DNA of 63,118 bases, taken from NCBI RefSeq assembly GCF_051710625.1, contig NZ_JBPESN010000009.1, positions 1-63,118 of the forward strand. Direction: 5' to 3'. The stretch comes from JBPESN01 sp051710625. GTDB taxonomy: Bacteria > Pseudomonadota > Gammaproteobacteria > Enterobacterales > Enterobacteriaceae. A program made the translations under genes and the position numbers. Shown in pieces: positions 9,516 to 17,478 of the stretch. The stretch's first letter is position 1, and the number at the start of each line of letters is the position of its first letter. The notes beneath the pieces were generated by a model, which saw nothing but the letters and a program-made list of their open reading frames with translations, had not been told where the DNA came from and did not search any database.

Positions 9516-10097
9516 TCACCAATCAATTCCCTGCTGCGCCATGATGCCGCCGTCGAAAGCGTGTTTCATCGGACGCATCTCGCTGACCGTATCCGCCATC
9601 ACCAGCAATGCTCGGTGGCAGCCCCGTCCGGTGATGATGACGCTTTGGCGCGCGGCAAGGGCTGCGATAACCTCTTCGCGATCCAGATAGTCATAGCTGA
9701 TCATATAGGTCAGCTCATCACGCAGCACAATATCCAGCGTATCGTCTGCCAACATGCGCTGGGCATGGCGGCAGGTCGCTTGCGCGGCGGCGCGGTCGAA
9801 CTCGTGATTCTGCGTCTCCCAGGTAAAACCGGTGGCCATCACTTAAAACTCGACGCCGTGCGGCTCCAAAAGCTGCCGTTCGCCGTTGGGCCACTGCCCC
9901 TTGATAAATTCCACCACCGCGGCGCGAAGTCCGTGGCCAACGGTACGAGTAAGGGTCCCGAAACCGGCGGTGGTTTTGCCTTTGCCATTGCCGGTAAAAA
10001 TCATCAGGATCCCACGCCGTTCAGTGGCGGCGCTGATGCGGGCGTCGACCTGCTCTTTTAACCGTTGTTGCCGCTGTTGGTGGCGTTTGCCGTCCAT
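9516..10097 (-). pseudogene. btuR: btuR (cobA) pseudogene, cob(I)alamin adenosyltransferase
   Basis: The gene starts at the ATG at 10097. The ATP-binding P-loop FTGNGKGKTTAGFG lies at residues 34-47. The frame is open until a TAA at 9845-9843, where the family has CAA (Gln) in the motif EFQVMGTGFTWETQ. Reading continues in the same frame with VMATGFTWETQ through DELTYMISYDYL and TGRGCHR to the normal end IMAQQGIDW at 9516. A single CAA-to-TAA transition is the only lesion seen, so inactivation looks recent. It would have adenosylated cobalamin for B12-dependent enzymes. Readthrough or two separate fragments are possible but unlikely to be active. Confidence 0.88.
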
Positions 10098-10151
10098 ATA
10101 AGCGCTTTCTCACAAAGGCCGCACAGCAGCGCGGACGGCCATGCACGGGTA

Positions 10152-10916
10152 TCAGGTGGCTGGACCGGGTTTGCGATCGGGCTGCGCGTCAAAGCTGATG
10201 CCGGTTTTACCCCGGCTATCGTCACCCATCAAATAAAGATAGATGGGCATGATATCCGCCGGGGTTTTCAGCCGATCGGCCTCTTCCGCAGGGTAAGCGC
10301 TGGCGCGCATGCCGGTGCGGGTGCCGCCGGGGTTGATGCAGTTAACCCGCAGCAGCGTGGATGCGGGATACTCGTCCGCCAGCACCTGCATCATCCCTTC
10401 GGTGGCAAACTTGGACACTGAATAAGCCCCCCAGTTTGCGCGTCCTTGGCGGCCCACGCTGGAGGTGCTGAAAATCAGCGACGATCCGCTGGCTTTTAGC
10501 AGCAGCGGCAGCAACGCCTGCGTCAGCATGAAGGTGCCATTAATATTCACCGCCATGACTTCCGACCAGCGCGCGGGCGTCTGCTCGGTCATGGGCGCGA
10601 TTTCCCCCAATAAGCCAGCGTTATTCAGCAAACCGTCCAGGTGGGGAAGGTCATGGGACAGGCGCTGGGCCAGCGACTGATAGGGTTGAGGATCGGGACA
10701 GGCCAAATCCAGCACCAGCACGCGCGCCTCAGGGCCGCCGGCCTCGGCGATGGCCTGCTTTACCGCGTTGAGTTTATGTTCCGTTCTGCCGAGCAACAGT
10801 ACCGACGCACCGTGGCGGGCATAGGTCAGGGCCGCTTCACGGCCAATGCCGTCACCGGCGCCGGTCACCAGAATGTGTTTTTGATCCAATAAATTACGTT
10901 TGGGCTGATAATACAC
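10152..10916 (-). CDS. yciK: YciK, short-chain dehydrogenase/reductase
   Basis: An intact SDR. I chose the GTG at 10916 (VYYQPKRNLLDQKHILVTG) because it matches the E. coli YciK N terminus MHYQPKQDLL and has GAGGAG about ten bases upstream; an upstream ATG at 10949 would add 11 residues. The NAD(P)-binding TGAGDGIGRE motif, NNAGLLG, the catalytic Ser in STSSVGRQG and the YSVSK Tyr-Lys pair are all present. The C-terminal MGDDSRGKTGISFDAQP is characteristic of YciK. Length is 254 residues. The substrate is unknown. Its neighbour btuR, next downstream, is dead. Confidence 0.93.
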   Translation of the reverse strand: MYYQPKRNLLDQKHILVTGAGDGIGREAALTYARHGASVLLLGRTEHKLNAVKQAIAEAGGPEARVLVLDLACPDPQPYQSLAQRLSHDLPHLDGLLNNAGLLGEIAPMTEQTPARWSEVMAVNINGTFMLTQALLPLLLKASGSSLIFSTSSVGRQGRANWGAYSVSKFATEGMMQVLADEYPASTLLRVNCINPGGTRTGMRASAYPAEEADRLKTPADIMPIYLYLMGDDSRGKTGISFDAQPDRKPGPAT

Positions 10917-10949
10917 GCCGCACTCCTCTGCTGTGAACTTTGCCACCAA

Positions 10950-11272
10950 TCGTTAATTATCGCCGCCCGTATGGACAGATTTGTTTCTTTTTATGCCTGA
11001 TCCAGCAGGGTATTTCAATCGCCGGCATTCCGACCCCTGTGCGTCACGCTCGCAAGAAAGCGGCGCGCACGCGCGCCCTGCGCGGTGCTCGGCGACCGGT
11101 TGCCCGGCGATAAGGGTTGCGAGCCCTGGTCTGACGCAGGCCGGCACACTTCGCCTTAGACGGGAAGCGAGCCTCTCCCCCTGGCGGCATTATTCTGATT
11201 TTTCAGGCGACGCGGCGCAGACCCTTGGCTAGAATAGTTGGCAACTGTACTCATAATTAGCAAGGCGGTTTT
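10950..11272. other. intergenic stretch yciK-sohB
   Basis: About 320 bp between divergent yciK and sohB. No gene is recognised; the short open frames here have no family resemblance. TAGAAT at 11230-11235 is a plausible -10 hexamer for sohB, but no convincing -35 is seen. Confidence 0.4.
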
Positions 11273-12242
11273 GTGGAATATTTTGTGTTGTACGGACTTT
11301 TTCTGGCCAAAACCCTCACCGTAGTACTGGCGATCGGCGCGCTATTATTAGTGGTGTTTGGTTTACGCCTGCGGACGCGTTAGCGTAAAGGACAGATCCA
11401 AATCGAGGATTTGGGCAAGGACTACCGCGAGAGACAGCGGGAGATGCAACTGGCAAGGCTAAGCGAAGCCGAGAAGGGCGTTTGGCACAAACGGCACAAA
11501 CGGCACAAACGGCACAAACGGCACAAACGGCACAAAAAGTAGGATAACGTCGAAGCCAAACAGGCCAAACTTCTGGCGATGCGGGGGAATAACGCTGGGG
11601 CCCGTTCTTGCCTGTACGTGCTGGACTTTACCGGTAGTATGGACGCGGGAGAGGTGAGCTCGCTGCGCGAGGAAATTACCGCCGTGTTGTCGGTGGCCAA
11701 GTCGGGAGATGAAGTATTGCTGCGGCTCGAAAGCCCCGGCGGCGTGGTGCACGGCTATGGCTCTGGCGGCGTCAGAGCTGCAGCGGCTGCGGGGAAAAGG
11801 CATCCCGCTCACCGTCGCGGTAGATAAGGTCGCCGACCCCTTTGCTATTATCGGCTTCATAGCCGTGGTCGCGCAGATCCCTAACTTTCAGCGCCTGTTG
11901 AAACGTAACAATATTAATATGGAGCTGCACACCGCCGGCGCTTATAAACGGACGCTGACGCTGTTTGGCGAAAATTCCCCCGCCGGGCGCGAGAAGTTCC
12001 AGCAGGAGTTGAATAAGACACACCAACTGTTCAAGTCCTTTGTCCAGCGTATGCGCCCTACGCTTGATGTCGACGCCGTCGCTACCGGCGAGCATTGGTA
12101 TGGCGAGCAGGCGCAACATTTGGGACTGGTGGACGCTATCGGCACCAGCGACGATTTGCCAATTGGACAATTGGCGCGGCATGAGGTAATCAGCGTACGC
12201 TTTAGCCGGCCGAAACGCTGGATGAGTCCGCTTTACCGATAG
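11273..12242 (+). pseudogene. sohB: sohB pseudogene, inner-membrane serine peptidase of the SppA family
   Basis: The likely GTG start at 11273 reads VEYFVLYGLFLAKTLTVVLA, the SohB membrane anchor. Lesions: an in-frame TAG near 11381 after RLRTR, a second TAG near 11540 directly behind a nine-base tandem repeat, and a frameshift near 11760 inside the SPGGVVHGYG region. Most telling, the sequence passes from DKVA straight to FAIIGFIAVVAQIP. The segment that in E. coli SohB reads ASGGYMMACVADK, which holds the catalytic serine, is deleted. The C-terminal half (RTLTLFGENSPAGREKF, GEHWYGEQA) is otherwise well preserved to 12242. Confidence 0.9.
11484..11537 (+). repeat. nine-base tandem repeat inside sohB pseudogene
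   Basis: Six consecutive copies of GGCACAAAC (the last one altered to GGCACAAAA) encode a run of His-Lys-Arg in the sohB frame. E. coli SohB has a charged WHKAQKKKHKQEAK stretch at this place, so the repeat probably grew by slippage from a Lys/His-rich linker. Confidence 0.9.
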
Positions 12243-12260
12243 GGCCGCGTTAAGCCTGAA

Positions 12261-12304
12261 GCAGCGGCTTCTGCGCGCGCTGCCAGGAGCGCAGAAGCCG
12301 CTGC
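12261..12304 (+). terminator. strong stem-loop after sohB
   Basis: A perfect 16-bp inverted repeat (arm GCAGCGGCTTCTGCGC, 12-base loop) begins 18 bp after the sohB stop. There is no T-run, so it may be a transcription terminator that needs help, or an mRNA 3'-end stabiliser. The following bases to 12590 hold nothing recognised. Confidence 0.55.
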
Positions 12305-12589
12305 TGTAACGGACAATCGGGCGTCAGCTGCCGCAAAACGGTGGTGGGCTCGCCGCCGCTTAGAGGGCGCAAAGCCGTTACTCTCGCGGTGCGGGAACAG
12401 CAAGCGCTACCAGCAGCTTGCCCTAACGGAGCCGCGGGGCCGTGATGACCGTAGTCTTTATGTGATCATCGGGACATAAGTTATTGCCGGGAAGACGAGA
12501 ATTTTTGAGTCACGTTTCAGACCCTTTCACACCGAAAAGCGAGTGGCGCCGCTCGTAGCACGACGGCGGAGTTGACCCGGCGCGCTAGA

Positions 12590-12840
12590 TCAATCTGCCA
12601 AATGATATTTTTCCAACAGGACATGGGCAATATGCTTAAACATATTAAAGACGACGGTCGTCTTTGGCGTGGGTATTTCTTGCTCATCAAGAAAAAACTC
12701 ACCACGAAAATTAGCACCGGTCCTTTCTATTCAACCTCGGTGGCCAGCATTCCCTGCATATAGTCTTCGTGCTAGCGAATTATTCGGTTCGCTTCTTCTA
12801 ACAGACTTTTTATGTCTATGACGATGGTGAAGTTGTGCAT
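12590..12840 (-). pseudogene. yciN: yciN pseudogene, small DUF2498 protein
   Basis: Between sohB and topA, where E. coli has yciN, a degraded frame on the minus strand starts at the ATG at 12840. Readable pieces are LLEEANRIIR, HEDYMQGMLATEVE, GEFFLDE-like sequence and FNMFKHIAHVL followed by EKYHLAD. These match E. coli YciN (KEANKIIREHEDTL, GDYFLDEQGLPT, FNMFKHLAHVLSEKYHLVD). In-frame TAG codons follow IIR and EVE, and a frameshift precedes the FFLDE segment. The function of YciN is not established. Confidence 0.85.
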
Positions 12841-13259
12841 ATTTGTCACTCCTGTGTTAACGCGTGCCCTATTGTAATACCCGGTTGTGTTTGTCGGCAA
12901 ACCGACTAAGGTTTATTCGTTTAGATTGCGACTTTGCTAATTGAGTATCAGGTAAAACCATTTTTTCCCCGCTTATTGGTTGCACCCGTCTTTTTATCAT
13001 GTACAGTGTGGCCCTCCGCGCATCGGGTGGTTATTTAGTTACCTATTAGCGGGAAAATAAGCAGCGATTGCCTGCGATTATTATAAAAATAAGCGGATTA
13101 ACAAGAAGTTGACCGAATGTTCTCCCGTTTGGGAAGTGCGACAAAAAACAGGTTGATTTTTGGCGTCGCTGCCGCAATATAAAAAAAGAGGTATGCCCAG
13201 CCAAGGTCTGGCGCTAAAAACTTCTTATTGCAGAAGACATCACTCAGGTAAAGGTAAAA
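12841..13259 (+). promoter_or_regulatory. topA upstream region
   Basis: About 420 AT-rich bp between the divergent yciN remnant and topA. No gene is recognised. In E. coli several supercoiling- and heat-responsive promoters drive topA from the equivalent region; here I can only say that several A/T-rich -10-like boxes are present. CAGGTAAAGGTAAAA precedes the start, a weak ribosome binding site. Confidence 0.45.
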
Positions 13260-15848
13260 ATGGGTAAAGCTCTCGTTATCGTTGAATCGCCAGCCAAAGC
13301 TAAAACGATTAATAAATATTTAGGCAACGATTACGTGGTTAAGTCCAGCGTTGGTCACATCCGCGATTTGCCGACCAGCGGTTCAGCGAGTCAAAAGAGC
13401 ACCGACGTCAGTAAAAAGAAAAAAGGCAAACCGGACCCGCAACTCGCCTTGGTCAACCGGATGGGCGTCGATCCTTACCATGGCTGGAAAGCCCGGTACG
13501 AGATTTTGCCCGGTAAAGAGAACGTGGTGACCGAGCTGAAAGCGCTGGCGGAAAAAGCCGATCACATCTACCTCGCAACCGACCTTGACCGCGAAGGGGA
13601 GGCTATCGCCTGGCATCTGCGCGAAGTCATCGGCGGTGATGATAAACGTTTCAGCCGCGTTGTGTTCAACGAAATCACCCACAACGCCATTACCCAGGCT
13701 TTTAAGCAGCCAGGCGAGCTGAATATTGATCGGGTCAATGCCCAGCAGGCGCGGCGTTTCATGGATCGCGTCGTAGGCTATATGGTATCGCCGCTGCTGT
13801 GGAAAAAAATTGCCCGTGGTCTGTCGGCTGGACGAGTCCAGTCGGTCGCGGTCCGCCTGGTTGTGGAACGCGAGCGGGAAATCAAAGCGTTTGTCCCCGA
13901 AGAGTATTGGGAACTGCATGCCGACCTGCAAACGGCGCAGGCAGCGCCGCTGGCGATGCAGGTGACGCATCAACAGGAGAAACCTTTCAAGCCCGTGAAT
14001 CAGAAGCAAATCCAGGCGGCGCTAGACGGGCTGGAAAATGCGGATTACGTGGTCAGCGATCGTGACGATAAACCGACCAGCAGCAAGCCGGGTGCACCGT
14101 TCAGCACATCGACGCTGCAACAGGCGGCCAGCACCCGCCTGGGCTATGGCGTAAAGAAAACCATGACGCTGGCGCAGCGCTTATATGAAGCCGGACATAT
14201 CACCTATATGCGTACCGACTCCACCAACTTGAGTCAGGACGCGCTTAATATGGCGCGCGGCTACATCAACGCATCTTTCGGCAGTCCCTACTTGTCGAAG
14301 CAGGCCAATGAATACGCCAGTAAAAATAACGCCCAGGAAGCACATGAGGCGATCCGCCCCTCCGACGTTAACGCCCTGGCGGAACAACTGAAAGACATGG
14401 AAGCCGATGCGCAGAAACTCTACCAGCTGATATGGCGTCAGTTTGTCGCCTGTCAAATGACGCCTGCGCAATATGATTCCACCACGCTTACCGTTACCGC
14501 CGGCGAGTTTCAACTGCGCGCCCGCGGCTGCACGTTACGTTTTGACGGCTGGACCAAGGTCATGCCGGCGCTGCGCAAAGGCGACGAAAACCGGACCCTG
14601 CCGGCGGTAAAAGCAGGCCAGACGCTTACGCTTATCAAATTGCTGCCCAGTCAGCATTTCACCAAACCGCCTGCCCGCTACAGTGAAGCCTCGCTGGTGA
14701 AAGAGCTGGAAAAGCGCGGGATTGGCCGACCGTCGACCTATGTTTCCATCATCTCCACCATCCAGGATCGTGGCTATGTCCATGCGGAAAACCGCCGTTT
14801 TTATGCCGAAAAAATGGGGGAAATCGTCACCGATCGTCTGGAGGAAAACTTCCGCGAGCTGATGAATTACGATTTCACTGCCAAGATGGAGGATACCCTC
14901 GATCAGGTGGCCTCCAATCAGCAGGAGTGGAAGCGGGTGCTGGATGCCTTCTTCCAGGAATTCAGTCGGCAGTTGGAAAACGCCGAGAAAGATCCGGAAG
15001 ACGGCGGCATGCGGCCCAATCAGACGGTGATGACCAGCATCGACTGCCCGGTCTGTGGCCGCAAGATGGGGATCCGTACCGCCAGCACCGGCGTGTTCCT
15101 CGGCTGTTCGGGCTATGCGCTGCCGCCGAAAGAACGCTGCAAAAATACCATCAATCTGATCCCGGAATCAGAGACCCTAAACGTGCTGGAGGGCGACGAT
15201 GCGGAAACCAATGCCTTGCGCGCATGCTGGCGCTGCGGGAAATGTGGCACCGCCATGGACAGCTATGTTATCGACGGGCAGCGTAGACTCCACGTGTGCG
15301 GCAATAACCCGCTGTGCAACGGCTATGATATCGAGCAGGGCGAGTTTCGCATCAAGGGCTATGACGGTCCGGTCGTGGAGTGTGAGAAATGCGGTGCCTA
15401 TATGCACCTGAAACTGGGGCGTTTTGGCAAATACATGGCCTGCACCAACGACGACTGCAAGAACACTCGCAAAATCCTGCGCAATGGCGATGTGGCGCCT
15501 CCGAAGGAAGATCCGGTGCCGCTGCCCGAGCTGCCGTGCGAGAAGTCGGATGCTTACTTTGTCCTGCGCGACGGTGCGGCGGGCGTATTTCTGGCCGCCA
15601 ATACCTTTCCGAAATCCCGCGAGACTCGCGCGCCACTGGTAGCCGAGTTGGCCCGCTTCCGCGATCGCCTACCGGAAAAGCTGCGCTATCTGGGCGACGC
15701 GCCCGTCGAGGATGACGAAGGCAACAGTACGTTAGTGCGCTTTAGCCGTAAAACGAAGCAACAATATGTCTCATCGGAAAAAGACGCCAAGGCCACCGGC
15801 TGGACCGCTTTCTACATCGATGGCGAATGGCAGGTGACAAAAAAGTAA
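13260..15848 (+). CDS. topA: DNA topoisomerase I
   Basis: An intact 862-codon type IA topoisomerase, close to the 865 residues of E. coli TopA. It relaxes negative supercoils. The N-terminal TOPRIM domain has KALVIVESPAKAKTI and the acidic DLDREGEAIAW motif. The active-site tyrosine is Tyr316 in GHITYMRTDSTNL. The C-terminal third carries the cysteine zinc-ribbon repeats (CPVCGRKMG, CGKCGTAMDS, CEKCGAYMH, ACTNDDC). No frameshift or stop is seen across 2.6 kb although both neighbours upstream are dead, which indicates strong purifying selection. Confidence 0.98.
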   Translation: MGKALVIVESPAKAKTINKYLGNDYVVKSSVGHIRDLPTSGSASQKSTDVSKKKKGKPDPQLALVNRMGVDPYHGWKARYEILPGKENVVTELKALAEKADHIYLATDLDREGEAIAWHLREVIGGDDKRFSRVVFNEITHNAITQAFKQPGELNIDRVNAQQARRFMDRVVGYMVSPLLWKKIARGLSAGRVQSVAVRLVVEREREIKAFVPEEYWELHADLQTAQAAPLAMQVTHQQEKPFKPVNQKQIQAALDGLENADYVVSDRDDKPTSSKPGAPFSTSTLQQAASTRLGYGVKKTMTLAQRLYEAGHITYMRTDSTNLSQDALNMARGYINASFGSPYLSKQANEYASKNNAQEAHEAIRPSDVNALAEQLKDMEADAQKLYQLIWRQFVACQMTPAQYDSTTLTVTAGEFQLRARGCTLRFDGWTKVMPALRKGDENRTLPAVKAGQTLTLIKLLPSQHFTKPPARYSEASLVKELEKRGIGRPSTYVSIISTIQDRGYVHAENRRFYAEKMGEIVTDRLEENFRELMNYDFTAKMEDTLDQVASNQQEWKRVLDAFFQEFSRQLENAEKDPEDGGMRPNQTVMTSIDCPVCGRKMGIRTASTGVFLGCSGYALPPKERCKNTINLIPESETLNVLEGDDAETNALRACWRCGKCGTAMDSYVIDGQRRLHVCGNNPLCNGYDIEQGEFRIKGYDGPVVECEKCGAYMHLKLGRFGKYMACTNDDCKNTRKILRNGDVAPPKEDPVPLPELPCEKSDAYFVLRDGAAGVFLAANTFPKSRETRAPLVAELARFRDRLPEKLRYLGDAPVEDDEGNSTLVRFSRKTKQQYVSSEKDAKATGWTAFYIDGEWQVTKK

Positions 15849-15866
15849 AAGCCGCCAGCGTCCCAG

Positions 15867-15892
15867 AGCCAACCTCGCGATTGGCTTTTTTT
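15867..15892 (+). terminator. topA intrinsic terminator
   Basis: Inverted arms AGCCAA and TTGGCT with an eight-base loop are followed by a T-run, 18 bp after the topA stop. Confidence 0.75.
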
Positions 15893-16044
15893 AATTGATA
15901 ATTAAGTGATATTAAGTGTTTTTTATGATTAAATAGTATTAGTCATAACCAACGCTTTTAAGCGCTTTCGCAGAACCTGGTTCGTCCCCGGGCCGGCGGC
16001 CTATAGCCGTGCGTCAGGTTCACGGTATTCGTCAGGACAAGCCA

Positions 16045-17019
16045 ATGAAATTGCAGCAACTTCGTTATATTGTGGAAGTGGTCAACCACAACCTGAATGT
16101 CTCCTCCACCGCCGAGGGACTTTACACCTCTCAGCCCGGCATCAGTAAGCAGGTGCGGATGCTGGAGGATGAACTGGGTGTGCAGATTTTTGCCCGTAGC
16201 GGCAAGCATCTGACCCAGGTCACACCGGCGGGCCAGGAAATCATCCGCATCGCGCGCGAGGTGCTGTCCAAGGCCGATGCCATCAAGGCGGTCGCAGGGG
16301 AACATACTTATCCTGATAAAGGGTCGCTGTACGTGGCGACCACCCATACACAGGCGCGCTATGCGTTGCCGGAGGTGATTAAAGGGTTTATCACGCGCTA
16401 TCCACGGGTTTCGCTGCATATGCATCAAGGCTCGCTTACCCAAATCGCCGAAGCGGTGTCAAAGGGGACAGCGGATTTCGCCATCGCAACCGAAGCTTTG
16501 CATCTGTATGACGATCTGGTGATGCTGCCCTGTTATCATTGGAACCAGGCCGTCGTGGTGTTGCCGGACCATCCGCTCGCCGACAAGACATCGCTGTTTA
16601 TAGAGGAGTTGGCGGCGTTTCCGCTGGTGACGTATACCTTTGGTTTCACCGGCCGCTCCGAGCTGGATACCACCTTCCACCGCGCCGGCCTGACGCCGCG
16701 CATCGTGTTTACCGCCACTGATGCGGATGTCATAAAAACCTATGTGCGCATGGGGTTGGGGGTTGGCGTTATCGCCAACATGGCGGTAAATACCGAAGCG
16801 GATCCGGATTTGGTCAAAATCAACGCCGACGATCTGTTTGCCCAGAGCACCACTAAAATTGGGTTTCGTCGCAGCACCTTCCTGCGTAGCTATATGTATG
16901 ATTTTATCCATCGCTTTGCCCAGCACCTGACCCGCGATGTGGTCGATATGGCGGTGGCGCTGCGCTCCAATGATGATATCGAAGCGATGTTCAAGGACAT
17001 CAAGCTGCCCTTGAAGTAA
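16045..17019 (+). CDS. cysB: LysR-type regulator of cysteine biosynthesis CysB
   Basis: The start at the ATG at 16045 gives MKLQQLRYIVEVVNHNLNVS and a protein of 324 residues, the same as E. coli CysB; in-frame upstream codons from 16009 are not needed. An N-terminal winged helix-turn-helix (residues 1-60, TSQPGISKQVRMLEDELG) is followed by the inducer-binding domain with the conserved VATTHTQARYALP segment. It activates the cys regulon in response to N-acetylserine. The sequence is intact and ends LPLK. The 150-bp topA-cysB gap must hold its promoter. Confidence 0.97.
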   Translation: MKLQQLRYIVEVVNHNLNVSSTAEGLYTSQPGISKQVRMLEDELGVQIFARSGKHLTQVTPAGQEIIRIAREVLSKADAIKAVAGEHTYPDKGSLYVATTHTQARYALPEVIKGFITRYPRVSLHMHQGSLTQIAEAVSKGTADFAIATEALHLYDDLVMLPCYHWNQAVVVLPDHPLADKTSLFIEELAAFPLVTYTFGFTGRSELDTTFHRAGLTPRIVFTATDADVIKTYVRMGLGVGVIANMAVNTEADPDLVKINADDLFAQSTTKIGFRRSTFLRSYMYDFIHRFAQHLTRDVVDMAVALRSNDDIEAMFKDIKLPLK

Positions 17020-17478
17020 CCGCCCCCCGTAAGCGGCGTTTGCTTCGCAACACCCGGCGCTGGCCGCCGCGGCGCCGACTTGCCACTTTGGCGTGCAGCT
17101 AACACGCACTGACTACCTTGTTGGGGCTTATACCGGCGGCCGCGCATGATTCCATTCTCTTTGCCGCTACCGCGGCTGTAGCTTAACGTGGCGCTAAGGC
17201 AGTCGCTATCATGGCCTATCCTGGCCCCTGTCGCAGTCGCTATTGAGCAAATGGACGAGTCGACAACGCGGTTGCAGGTAATGACGGGCGCGGCCGCAAT
17301 CAAGGACGGCGAGCGGACAGGCGCGTCCCAGGCCATGCCGCCGCTGTGTGCAGGGTTTTGCCAATCGCAGTAATAATTTGCCTATGTTATGAAAACGTTG
17401 CCGTTTGTTTGTACTATTTTAAATGATTACCTCAACCCGAATAGGGTTATGACAATAATGATTTTGTTTGGAGGAGTT
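17020..17478. other. intergenic stretch cysB-acnA
   Basis: About 460 bp. No gene is recognised; a weak open frame at 17188-17373 looks like chance. From 17389 an in-frame ATG upstream of acnA exists but is not used in related AcnA proteins. The start of acnA at 17479 is preceded by GGAGGAG, a near-perfect ribosome binding site. Confidence 0.45.

Noticed and set aside
13383..14009. 208-codon minus-strand open frame inside topA
   Set aside because: Antisense shadow of a strongly conserved gene.
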